64,000 nt of DNA from Nymphaea colorata (lineage: Eukaryota > Streptophyta > Magnoliopsida > Nymphaeales > Nymphaeaceae): positions 10,786,505 to 10,850,504 of the forward strand of contig NC_045140.1 of the NCBI RefSeq assembly GCF_008831285.2, in the 5' to 3' direction. Shown in pieces: positions 22,640-33,212 of the stretch; the stretch's first letter is position 1; every line of letters starts with the position of its first letter. A model generated the notes under the pieces. The model saw only the letters and a list, made by a program, of their open reading frames with translations. It had not been told where the DNA came from and did no database searches. The position numbers and the translations under genes were made by a program.

Positions 22640-25600
22640 ACTGGAAATAAAGTGTGAGCAATGCTAGTAGAAGAAGGGAAGTAAAGATCGAGAAGTTTGA
22701 TGGCAATGATTTTATATTTTGAAAGATGAAGAGCGAAGACAACCTATACCCGACCCCTCATCGGAGTCAAACCAGCAACTGTGTCATAGGAAAATTGGCA
22801 ATTGCTAAATAGACAGGTGCTCGGAGTTGTTCGGTGACCATGCCCAATAATATCATCTTTAATATCATTAATAAGAAGGCGACAATGGCCCTGTGGAAGG
22901 TACCAATAGATATATATGAGAAACCCTATGCTGCAAACACAGTTTCTACCAAATAGATATATATGAGAAACCCTATGCTTCAAACACAGTTTCTACTAAT
23001 TTGTTTATTTAATTTGAAGAGAGCCTAAGATACTTATATTACTAATCATATAAATGAGTTTAAGTTGGTTACCTCTCGATTGAGTGTAGTGCACATTAAA
23101 TTTGACAATGAGGCTTAAGTTTTGTTTCTCTGGACATGGTTGCCAAAGAGTTGGCATATGACTATGACTGCAGTAAGTAGTCCTCATGGGTCAAGTAAGT
23201 TGAAGTTTAACCATGTTCAACACTTAAATTTAAGTGAGGATATGCATTGAAGGAAAATAGGAAAAACTCTTGCATGTGCCTTGAATATTCATGATAAGAG
23301 AAAAATGAACCAACACAATCTAAGCGAGGCAGGTCTAAATCAAACGGAAGAAACTAGTCCAAAGTTTGAGGAGAAAGATGGTGAAATTGTGGTAAATTAG
23401 ACCACTATAAAAGGGATTACAAATTCGTAAAAAGGAAACATCAAAAACAAGAAGAAGAGACTAGAAATATCACTAAAGAGGATGTGCTGGCACTGAGTGT
23501 ACATAGATTCACTGAATTTTAGATTTTTAGATTCTGGTGCATCCTTTTACTCTACTTTCTATAAAGACGTATAAAAAAAATATATTGCATGAAACTTTAG
23601 AAAGGTTTATCTAGTAGATGATGAACCTCTAAGGAATGAAATGTCCGTATAAGAATGCATAACAGGTATGTGTGAAAACTAAAAGACATTAGATATGTTC
23701 ATGTTTTGATGAGAAATTTGATTTATGTTGGTCAGCATGATGATAAGGGGTATCTCACTATGTTTGTTGGTAGATATTGGAAGACATGCAAAAGTGTATA
23801 CTATAACACGAGGTAACAAGCTTGGTACTCTATATATGATTGGAAATATGAAGAATATGATGGATTAGACCAAATGTGATAACAACTCACAACTATGGCA
23901 TTATAAACTTGGACATATGAATGAAAAATGGATGAAGATTATGGTAGCAGTGTATAAATTGCTTAACCTGAAATTTGTAGAAGTTGTACTTTGCAAAGAT
24001 TGCATATTTGGGATGGAGAAAATGGTCAGTAAAGTTGGGCAACCACCAAAGAATGAAAGTTAGAGCTAGTGCATACAAATGTTAGGGGACCAACCCCAAT
24101 TCATTTCCTTAGAGGATTACTCTATTATGCCACATTCTTTTGTAATTATACTTAAAAGGTATGAATTTATTTTATAAAAATAATTTTGATTTTCTTGATA
24201 CATTTAAAAGATCAGACAATGGGTGTGAATTTCATAGCAAGGAGTTTGATGAATTTTGTACAAATAATGGGATTTCATATTGTGAAAACAATTATTAAAA
24301 AACCATGACAATATGAGGTTGCTAAATGCATAAACAAAACCCTGAATAAAAGATCTAGGAAATGAGATTGCATTCTAGTCTACCAGAGTGCTTCTAGGTT
24401 AATGTCATTAACACCACTGCCTATTGGATTGATTGTGGACCCTATGTTCAAGTGAATTACAAAATACCTAAGGATGCTTGGATAGTAAATGAGGTAAACC
24501 ACTCACACCTAACAACTTTTAGTAGTGTTTCGTGTGCATGTTAACTTTAACAAAAGAGATAAGTTAGATCCAAAGTTAAAGAAATGATACTTGATTGGTT
24601 ATATAAATAATGAATTTGGTTATCGCTTTTTAAGATGATATAAAAAGAAAAATCGTAAGACAATAAAATATAATTTTCAATGAAATGACATTTTGTAAAG
24701 ACATGGACAGTATTGTTTGGAATAGTGAAAAATCAAAAGGCAAGAAAACTGCATGTTGAATTGGAAGAAGCTTCTAAAAAAGAGGACATGGTGAGAAGCA
24801 ATCATGAAGGTGTTGAGAACAGTCAATTGGTGTGAGATCCTAGTACACATCAAGTAAAGTTAAAGCAATCGAGTAGCCTACTCGAAGGTATTTTCCTTTC
24901 TTACATTATCTATTGTTGGCTGATACTGGTGAATCAGAGTGCTCTCATGGAGCAATGTAAGTGAAAGATTCTTCCAAATGGGAGTTCACGATAGAAAGAA
25001 AAAGACTCCCTACATATGAACCAAATTACTTGTTGACAAAATGGCTATGCACAACAAATGGGTTTATCGAATCAAGGAGAAAGATGATAGTAGTAAGAAT
25101 TGCAAGGTAAAGTCAGTGGTGAAGGGTTTCCAGCAAAAAAAGTATGATTACATTGAAATCTTCTCCCCAATTGCTAAATTGACTATGATTAGACAGGTGT
25201 TAAGTTTGGTTGCAGTTGAAAATTTGCACTTAAATTAGTTAGATGTCAAATTGCTTTCTTCCATGAGAATTTGGAGGAAGACATTTATACGATGCAACCA
25301 TAAAGCTAGATGCCCGAGAAAAAAAGTCATATCGACAAATTAAAGAAGAGTTTCTATGGTTTAAAATAAACAGTGAGACAATGGTACAAAAATTTGACAG
25401 CTTCATGAGAAGAAATAGATTTAAGAGATATGACATGAACCATTGTTGTTATTTTAAAAATTTGATGGTTACTATACTATTCTATATTGTATGTGGATGA
25501 TATGATTATTACAGGCACTAATTTACAAAATATAAATAAGTTGAAACAACAATTGTCAAGAAGTTTCCAATAAACGACTTGATGTTGTAAAACAAATTCT

Positions 25601-26450
25601 TGGAATGATAATAATAAGGGATAAGAAGGTAAGTACTTCAAAATTATCTCAAGAAAATTATATTGAGGAGGTCTTATGCATGTTTAAAATGCATGGTGGA
25701 AAAGATGTTTTCACTCCCTTGGCAACTCATTTTAAATTTTCAAATGATTTGTCACATAAGATGCAAAAAAAAAAGTGAAACTATTGTCCAAGATCCATTA
25801 TGCATCTATAATGGGAATTGTAATGTATGTCATCTTATTAGGTTTCACATGCACATGCAGTGGAAGCAATGAGTGGATATATGTCTAATTTGGAGTGGAA
25901 GCATAGGGAAGTTGTTAAATGTATTCACGGATACTTGAAGGACATTTTAGGTATGACACTTTGTTTTGCGAAGAATGATTTGTCTTTATAGAGCTTTCTA
26001 GATGTTGATTTTGAAGGTGATATTGACAATAGAAGAAGTACTACTGGATATATCTATAGATTGAGTGGTACTTATGTGTGAAAGGATGTCCAAACTTGAA
26101 AAGGTTGTTGTATTATCCATCGTTGAAGTACAATACATTGTCAAAAGCAAGTAAAAATATGATTTGACTGAAGAATCTCCTAAAGGAGATGGACAAAGAG
26201 GAAGATAGAAATGATATTTTCTAGAGTGTCATTTATTTGTCCAAAAAAGTCCAGTGTTCTATGCAATGATGAACCACATACAATTTGAAGTACCATTTTA
26301 TTTGTGACCTGTTGGAAGATAATATATTTTGAAAAAGATTTGTAAAACAGAGAATCCAGTAGACATGTTAACCAAATCAGTAGTTGCTAAGAAAGTGAGG
26401 TTTGCATTACCTCAGCTGGCTTTAAATGTTAATAGCAGAGGAAGTGTTGC
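22640..26450 (+). pseudogene. Gag-pol remnant of copia C
   Basis: Readable pieces in order: a gag start (VKIEKFDGNDFIF at about 22,690); a protease-like LDSGAS near 23,535; integrase zinc-binding WHYKLGHMNEKWMKIM near 23,900; and an integrase catalytic DNGCEFHSKEFDEFC near 24,220. RT follows (NKWVYRIKEKDDSSKN at about 25,055; a retained YVDDMIITG catalytic motif at about 25,490), then RNase H (VDFEGDIDNRRSTTGYI near 26,010, ENPVDMLTKSVVAKKV near 26,355). Stops and frameshifts separate most pieces, so no protein could be made. In the family this polyprotein supplies capsid, protease, integrase and reverse transcriptase. Confidence 0.85.
22905..22998. repeat. Tandem duplication, 47 bp x 2
   Basis: Units begin at 22,905 and 22,952 (aatagatatatatgag, then aaaccctatgct) with about two differences. 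It lies inside the gag part of copia C, so it arose after insertion or was carried by it. Confidence 0.85.
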
Positions 26451-26513
26451 ATAGGATGATTGAATGCCTTGAAGAGAGACTACAATGCTTGATCCAATGT
26501 CCAAGTGGGAGAA

Positions 26514-26753
26514 TGTTGACTGTGGAGCCTGATTTATATTTAATAGGTTTCTCTATTATGCAATTTTTCGTTCTTACATTTTACCTGGATCCTCATGTTT
26601 AAGGGAGGTGGCGGTTATTTTTTTTATTGTACTCTGATCTTTCTAAGATAGTAAAGAAAAACCATGTGTGGCTACAGACATAGGCGAACTTTGGCAATGA
26701 ACCACGTAAAAATCCCTGTGTCTTCTAATTCTTCCTCTTCGTGATTTATTCTT
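26514..26753 (+). repeat. 3' LTR of copia C with polypurine tract
   Basis: Preceded by aagtgggagaa (26,503-26,513), a classic copia polypurine tract. Starts TGTTGACTGTGGAGCC. The match to the 5' LTR continues to about 26,753 and weakly a few bases beyond. Confidence 0.8.
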
Positions 26754-26827
26754 TTGGTGGTGTGAGACAGCAAGAGGCCCTTGTTCCTAACAAGATAGTG
26801 AAGAAAAACCATGTGTGGCAACAGACT
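26644..26827. repeat. Direct repeat overlapping the 3' LTR of copia C
   Basis: A segment of about 36 bp (aagatagtaaagaaaaacc, then atgtgtggc.acagac) occurs inside the LTR at 26,644 and again outside it at 26,792. This suggests a local duplication or a second partial LTR copy. Confidence 0.6.
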
Positions 26828-26959
26828 GTCACCTGCAATGATAAAATGGAAAATTATGAATCGAGATCGAGTCACCACATGTGCATGTCACCCAATAATA
26901 TGGGCCATCACATTACTCTTCTTTCAAGTCATGAGAGTACCGAGGCTCACCATCTTGGT

Positions 26960-27480
26960 AAAGGGCACTTATAGTTAGATAGGTGAATAATTTTTTTTCA
27001 TTAGTGCTAGAAAGATATGCAAAGTGGTACTTTCGAATTGTTATATTTCTGATATTTCTTTTTAGAGTCAAAATACTAATTTTTCATTAACTTAACAGTT
27101 GACTTGACCGACACAATCTAACAAATGCTTTTAATTAGCAGTGTAATGACGTACCTTCATTTTTTTAACTATGTTGAAAATTCAGGTCTCTTTTTGGTAT
27201 ACTTAAATGTTGAATTGTGTTTTCGAAGAATTCATTGCGGCATTTTCGAAGAATCCGTTGCGTATTCTTCACTAAAGTTGTCTCTATCGTGTTATGTATA
27301 CAGTGTAGTTTCCGTTCAATTCTCTGTGTCAGACTGGGATCAGAGCAACAAGATCATTGGTAGTTTCCGTGCAATGACCCGGATAAAATATGTGGCTGGT
27401 AAAATTCAAAGTCATAACAATGAATGCAAGAAAAAGTTTGATGACTTCAAAGAGGACAAGGCTTCGGGAAAATTCTGGCT
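26960..27480. other. Spacer with one unsupported ORF
   Basis: A plus-strand ORF (27,125-27,508) has a Lys-rich tail (MTRIKYVAGKIQSHNNEC, then KKKFDDFKEDKASGKF) that could be an exon fragment. Its N-terminal half looks like chance translation. No family recognised. Confidence 0.3.
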
Positions 27481-27541
27481 TTTTCTTAATTCAATATCTT
27501 CTCTTTAATGCCTTCGAAGAAAAGATATTGAATTAAGAAAA
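27481..27541. repeat. Perfect 20-bp inverted repeat (hairpin)
   Basis: ttttcttaattcaatatctt at 27,481-27,500 is exactly complementary in reverse to 27,522-27,541, with a 21-nt spacer. A strong stem-loop would form in RNA or single-stranded DNA. Confidence 0.9.
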
Positions 27542-27544
27542 GGA

Positions 27545-29760
27545 AGCGTTCGCCCTTGAAGCAACAAGATCCTTAGAAAAAAGGGAAACAATGGGAGACG
27601 TTTGATAGCCTCTGGTTTAGCTAGGAACGTCGACTTTAGATCTTTCGGGCATGAGGTATTTAAGTCAGGCCATTCCGTCAGATCTCACGTCAAATCTTTG
27701 TTGGCATTAGCGATGTCAGTCGATTTGAACTGGATATACTATCTACCAATATTTATCTACCAATATCAAATTAATCATCAGTGGTTCACATATTCAGATT
27801 CGAATTCCGATCTAAATATGAATGAAAGAAGTTTATAAGAATATTTAAATTATAATTTTAAATTGAAAATCTGAATCAGTTCAGAATCCATTTTCTAATC
27901 CAAAACCGAATATGAGTTTGATTCTTAAACATACAACTGCATGTGAGCCACATCATTATATGTTAAAACGAAATTTTTAAATGTGTGAATATTGGATATA
28001 GATTTTTTTAAAAAACTAATTAATCAAAATTCAAATTCGATTTGATATTTATTTAAAACTGAACACAATACAAAATCCGGTCAGATGTCATTTTCTAAAT
28101 CCGAATCTTATTCAGTTTTTCATATCCAACTTTCTTTAAGCAATTCGAATGGATCTCCGGTCCAAACCTGAGTTACTAAAATCTGAGTGCAAAACAATCA
28201 AATCATAACATTTCATGTAGATGCGTAAGATCCTGCTTCTTAATTTGATAAATCATAAATTTATGTTGGAATATTTTGTCGTATTAGCAAAAACTAGCAA
28301 GAGCAGATTCATGAGCATAAAATCAGAGGCAGTCAAACGCCTTCTAGTTTTTTAAGTTATGGTCAAGATTGGATCCAGTTGAAACCTTTATGCCTAAAAC
28401 TTAATCCAAGATCCAAGACATCTCCAAAGAGGTTTAATGAATTGTTATTATGCCCAAGTTGAATGCAAACTCATACCATACACTTACACGCACCCAAATA
28501 TGGGTAAAATTTAACGCAAGGTGAAACCTAAACCACGTAGTATATCTTAACATGAACAAAGATCTGAATCGCTAACGAAACAGTTACCTAACCGAAATCA
28601 CAACATTCATATCTATAGCCAAAAGGAAAGACGAGTATGGATCCAAATCCAAGCACAGAAATTCACATAAACCATGCCCATATATACAATTACGCCTGAA
28701 CTGCAATGATTGTCCAACCCCAAATTCAAACCTGAACCAAAACTATCTCCACACTTAACTAAACCGAAAATCAGGACCTCTATTCAAACTGTCACCCATA
28801 CCCAAAGCGGAATCCACACCCACAAACTAACTGACCCAATTACGAACATATGCCAAGCCCAAACTTGGAAGCTATTAATCCAAGCCCAAAGTATATTACA
28901 GATCCAAACACTACAGAAAAATAGCTACAGGCAATGGCAGGGCAGAGAGCCAGAACAGCCACAGGCAGCAGTCTGATGGGTGAGCAGCGGCTAGGTAGAA
29001 GAAAATTTAGTGACGTTCAGCTAGGACATCAGAAAGAAATTTTGCTGGCATGAAGAATGTGTCAGTAAATGCCCTGTATGCTGCCACTTAATGTATTGAC
29101 GTTTTGCATCAGTGCATATCCAACCTTGGTTGACGTTAAACTATTAACCATCGGTAAGGGTTGGACTTCACTGATGAGTGTTTTGATGAAAGCGAGGACC
29201 AAGGTAAAAGACATCGTTTTGATGCGAGCAGTGATGGATTGAATTGGAACCGGTTTGGGTCCTGCTGGCCGATACCGAATCTAACCCGATTGTGAAATGA
29301 AATGTATGTTCTCATCAAAGCCGGGCAGATACATTTGTAGATCCATCGGACCTCTCGAGTTTGTTGATCAGCATGTTTTGTCTGATACTAATTTTACGCG
29401 GGACCTTGCTTTTTGACATCGCTTCGACTTTCTAAGCCTTAAGTTCGGTGTTTTCTGTGAACGTTCAATCTTATCATGCTGACACCATGATGACAACAAT
29501 AATAACGTATATGCATTATATTTGTCATTAGACTTAGATCTGCATATTATAGAGTTGAATCCACCATGACTTTTTGTACTGTCTTTTTAGGCACCTCGTA
29601 GGCAATTAAATTTGCTATCGTGACAAATGAGTCACAATGAATGCGCTTATATCTGGTCAGTATTGTCTTCCACTAAAGAGACACTTTAAAATCACTTTAG
29701 TTTGCAGGATTGGATTTACAAAAAAAAAAAAAAAAAATCCGACTACATTGCACGTAAAAG
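27545..29760. other. AT-rich spacer, A/C-rich in part
   Basis: No gene recognised. The section 28,440-28,960 is unusually rich in aacc, caaa and ccaa words. Near 27,790-28,150 short 'gaatccgaat'-like words recur. A 16-base A run lies near 29,722. Confidence 0.4.
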
Positions 29761-29763
29761 TAC

Positions 29764-29873
29764 ATTTGCATATATGGATTTGTTTACATGGCTCTTTTTT
29801 CTTTCTTAATTTGCTTTAATTTGCATATATGGATTTGTTTACATGGCTCTTTTTTCATTCTTATTTTGCTTTA
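29764..29873. repeat. Tandem duplication, 55 bp x 2
   Basis: Two units start near 29,765 and 29,820 (tttgcatatatggatttg), differing at only two or three positions. Confidence 0.85.
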
Positions 29874-30675
29874 ATTTTTCACAAATCCAACCCTTTGGAT
29901 GTAATTTGTAGTGTTGTTCTGTAGATATCGGCTTTTGAATCACCAAAATTTGTTGTATATCAAGATTCTTCTAATGACCCAAAAACAATGGTAGAAAATG
30001 CAACGGATATGGTAAGCTAGCTCAAGAAAAAGTTTCCTTTTTCTTTGTCATAAACCTTCAAATATGTAGTAGGATGGCCTTCAACCATGCCAGACGATTC
30101 TACACCACCGGATTGGGTGTGAAAAGAACTTAGATCGTTAGACATGAATTATATTGTATTAGCAATACATAATTTTACTTATGTATATCTATGTGCGCCA
30201 AAGTTAAACATACAAGTCCTACTCTTTTTCTTTTTCTTTTTTTTAATTTAACAGAGAAAAATTAACCATTAAAAACTTTGCTCAAGTACTATTATTATTT
30301 GAATATCACATTTTGGGGCAATATAATTCCACAGAGACATCTGGCTTATATTTATGCGCCATATTTACTACGATTTCAAACCTGACCATGGTCCAATTCT
30401 GCAACTTTGAGTTGCAAGTAGCCCTGGATGTGATTGGAGGATTTTTGTCAACTTTGATTAACATCCAACCTCTCATGCATTTTTCCGTAGTATCGTATCC
30501 GATCTGTCCGCAACCCCAAGCATAATTGCTTCATCCTTCATCTTCGAGCATCCATTCCACGAATTCCGGCTTCTTCCATGCAATTAACAGGCTGCACATG
30601 TTTCGCAACCCTAGGTAGCTAAGAGTTAAAAGATCAACTGCTCGTGCAGGAATGTGAACAAAGACCAGAGAGATA

Positions 30676-30872
30676 TATTCGAAAGAAAAATCAGCCATGC
30701 TGATTTTAATTTTTCTTGAATATCAGAAAGGAAAATCAGCAAATTAAATTTCAGGAAAGAAATAATAATCTTTCCTTTTATTGTTGTAAATCAAAGAATT
30801 GTGATCTTCCAATTGCAAGATTTTTGAGATCTATACATACGTGTATAAATACCTATTAACTTCTGGCTCACA
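30676..30872 (+). repeat. 5' LTR of copia derivative D
   Basis: 197 bp. The start tattcgaaag is a mutated TGTTAGAAAG-type end, and it finishes at ...ctcaca directly before the primer-binding site. A TATA-like tgtataaatacc lies at about 30,842. Confidence 0.75.
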
Positions 30873-30884
30873 TGGTATCAGAGC
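30873..30884 (+). other. Primer-binding site, initiator tRNA-Met type
   Basis: tggtatcagagc lies directly after the LTR and matches the standard copia primer-binding site. Confidence 0.85.
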
Positions 30885-30927
30885 ATCGCTTACCTTGTTT
30901 GTCTTCTCCATTTCTTGATCAGTATTC

Positions 30928-32234
30928 TTGATCAGTAGTGCGAGAAAGACACAGAGAGAGTTGTTGAGATCGGGAGGTCGCCCATTTGTTCTTCTACTCT
31001 CCGATCTTCCATTGCAGGTCTATTTCTGTCGTCGACAGCTAGATTCATCCTCAAAACTTGGTGGGAATTGGCCATTCTTCATTTCCCTTTCCCTCAGCCT
31101 TCTTCCAGAACAGAGGAAGAAGGGGAATCACCGTCGGAGGGCCAGAAATCGCCCGCTCTCTCTTCGGTTTCGCCTCTCTCTGCAGGCGAGCCTCCGGATG
31201 GCCGGCTTCGTAATGCCCTGAATGTTAACCCGAAGGACCTTCCTGTGACGCTTCGCGACTTCCTTTCCGAATCACCCGCTCTCGGCGCCTCTGCCGCTCC
31301 AGAATCGGGAGGTCTCGGGCGGTCTCGCTCATTTCTCTTGGTTTCGTTCATCCTCTTCTTCCGGAAGCTTCCGTTCCAGCGCCTTGTCTGTGAAATCGCT
31401 CAGCACTTCAGGAAGAAGCAGAGGCTTACCTGGGTGGACGCCAATCTCTCTTCGAAAACCGAGAAGCACCACTCTTCGGTCCCCTTCTGATTTCCCTCAA
31501 GCCTGAACCTGTGAAGGTTTTTCGCTCACTCGGACTGCCGTGCAGATCGGGAGGTCTTCAGCAGTTTCCGTCCTCTCTCGCTCAGATCTCTGACCTCTGT
31601 TTCAGAGAAGACGCTCCTCAGTAAGACTCCGGTTTTACCCGACGGTCGCACCGGATTGCCGAGTTTCCCCAGCAGAATTCCCCAATTCCCCTCCAACGTC
31701 AACTTCGTCTTCGTCATCATCCGCGTCGGCGAAATTGAATCGTCCGCGGGTTCGAGGTCCGGATTGGGCTCACCGTCATCGTCTGCATCCAGGAGAGAAC
31801 GGGAGGGGAGAGGGTTGCGGTCGACCCTGACGAAGACGCGCTCGGCCGCTTCTCCTTCGCAGACGCCGACACTGGGTCGGAGGAGTCCCGGAAGGGGACG
31901 CTCGACAGGTGGATCGAGATTTTCTCCGAGTTTGGATTTGGATCTGATGCTCCGTGTCCTTACTAATTTTCGCGAGGAGAAGATCAAAAACAGCTCGGCC
32001 AGGTGGTGGTGCTTCTTTGAAGACGACCACAGGTACAGTACTTTAGCCTTCCACGAGTCAACCTTCCGGCAGTCGGAATCCTCTCGAACTCTGGACGTTT
32101 ACGCCTCAAAGTGTTGGCTTTATATGGACCAAATGAGTCCTAATGAGTCTGACCGACTCACCTTTTTGGATTTCATAATGAGTCTGACCGACTCACCTTT
32201 TTGGATCAAAGTGCCGGCAATATCCGCTACATAA
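30928..32234 (+). other. GC-rich internal sequence of copia D, origin unknown
   Basis: GC and CpG content rise sharply inside the element. Overlapping ORFs at 31,068-31,490 (140 codons) and 31,656-32,234 (192 codons) are Ser/Arg/Pro-rich. Another frame near 31,800-31,960 reads acidic and protein-like (VAVDPDEDALGRFSFADAD, then RKGTLDRWIEIFSEFG). I recognise no domain. The word atcgggaggtc recurs at 30,969, 31,304 and 31,545. This may be a captured host gene fragment or an unusual leader. Confidence 0.4.
32131..32207. repeat. Short tandem duplication in copia D
   Basis: A segment of about 30 bp containing taatgagtctgaccgactc is present twice, starting near 32,131 and 32,177, inside the GC-rich internal part. 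Confidence 0.8.
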
Positions 32235-32402
32235 TTCTCCCAGCTGCTGGTACTTCGCTGGTATTTTTATTTGCTGATATTTCACCATGGTGATACTCTT
32301 GGTTCAACTTGTTCCAATTAGCATCTTGTTTGTTTTAATGTTGATACTTTACCGGTTGCTACAAATATAATAGGTAAACAACCACACAACACTCATTTTC
32401 CT

Positions 32403-32454
32403 TGGGTTATTGATATTGGAGCTCACATAACACCTCATTTCCATTTACTGTCTA
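32403..32454 (+). pseudogene. Copia protease active-site remnant
   Basis: The translation WVIDIGAHITPHF matches the copia protease signature W(I/V)IDTGAS.H.T with Thr to Ile and Ser to His changes. It is the only pol piece left in this element. Confidence 0.6.
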
Positions 32455-32508
32455 ATACCAAAACCAAGTTAGGTGTTTCATATTTGCACACACCAACTTG
32501 AGAGGGAG

Positions 32509-32733
32509 TATTAGAAAGAAAAATCAGCGATGCTGATTTTCAAGTAAGATAAAATCAAGAAAATCTTTCCTGAATATTAGAGAGGAAAATCAGCAAATTA
32601 AATTTCACGAAAGAAATAATAATTTTTCCTTTTATTATTGTAAATCAGAGGATTGTGATCTCCCAATCTCAAGATTTTGGAATCTATACATACCTGTAAA
32701 TTTGTATAAATACCCCATCATATATATGAAATG
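32509..32733 (+). repeat. 3' LTR of copia derivative D
   Basis: Starts directly after the polypurine tract. It carries a small insertion relative to the 5' LTR (about 24 bp near 32,545). The right end is uncertain because similarity fades after tgtataaatacc at about 32,703. Confidence 0.7.
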
Positions 32734-33109
32734 AAATATCTCTTCTCGCCCTTTCATCTTCCTTGTTCCTTTCTTTTTTTCATGCTTTTCTTCACAAGAT
32801 ATACCAAACTTTTTAATTGTGTGGCAGTAGAAGCGCTTCGTTTTCAACTTCGTCTGGATCATGCCATACTTTAGCAAAAAAAAACTTCATGAATAGAAGA
32901 TTCTTTTCTAATCACTTGCTTAATTAATGATTCATTAGCTCTTATTTTCAATGGAAGAAGTGTGGAGATCGCCTTGTCACGATCCGACTAGCAGGGTCCT
33001 TCAATTATCTAATTCAACTTTATCGGCACTTCCTTAGACCTACTCTAGCTTTCTCCATTAGCAACATGATTAGACTTAAAAGACCACAGGAGTTATAGAC
33101 GCCATCTCA

Positions 33110-33212
33110 TAGGGGGCTGTTTGGTTAAAGCAATAAACCGTTATGAATCTGCCACAATTTTCTTTGCCTGGAGACAGTAATAATTTGTTACTGTTATCAA
33201 ATGACCTCTAGG
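33110..33212. mobile_element. Possible small hAT-type MITE, about 103 bp
   Basis: The left end tagggggctgtttggttaa and the reverse complement of the right end (tagaggtcatttgataac) are imperfect inverted repeats of the TAGGGG.TGTTTGG kind common in plant hAT MITEs. No clear 8-bp target duplication. Confidence 0.35.

Larger units (their letters stand above)
22343..26753 (+). mobile_element. Full-length but degenerate Ty1/copia element C
   Basis: Two related terminal repeats (22,343-22,577 and 26,514-26,753) enclose a gag-pol remnant in the same orientation, giving a 4.4-kb element. Both LTRs start TGTTGA and share tggagcc, taataggctt-like, tcatgttta and aaccctgtgtgg-like blocks, with many substitutions and small indels. 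This implies an old insertion. The element abuts the LTR of copia B to its left. No clear 5-bp target duplication was visible. Confidence 0.8.
30676..32733 (+). mobile_element. Compact non-autonomous copia derivative D with GC-rich internal sequence
   Basis: LTRs of about 200 bp at 30,676-30,872 and 32,509 to about 32,733 share gaaagaaaaatcagc, a long 'gaaaatcagcaaattaaatttca' block, agaaataataat and tgtataaatacc. An intact primer-binding site follows the 5' LTR, and a polypurine tract (cttgagagggag) precedes the 3' LTR. Between them lie only about 1.6 kb, mostly GC-rich sequence unrelated to copia, then a short protease remnant near 32,403. Integrase, RT and RNase H are absent, so it could move only with enzymes from another element. 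The right boundary is approximate. Confidence 0.8.

Noticed and set aside
27125-27508. 127-codon ORF
   Set aside because: Only the C-terminal 40 residues look protein-like. No splice context or domain supports a gene.
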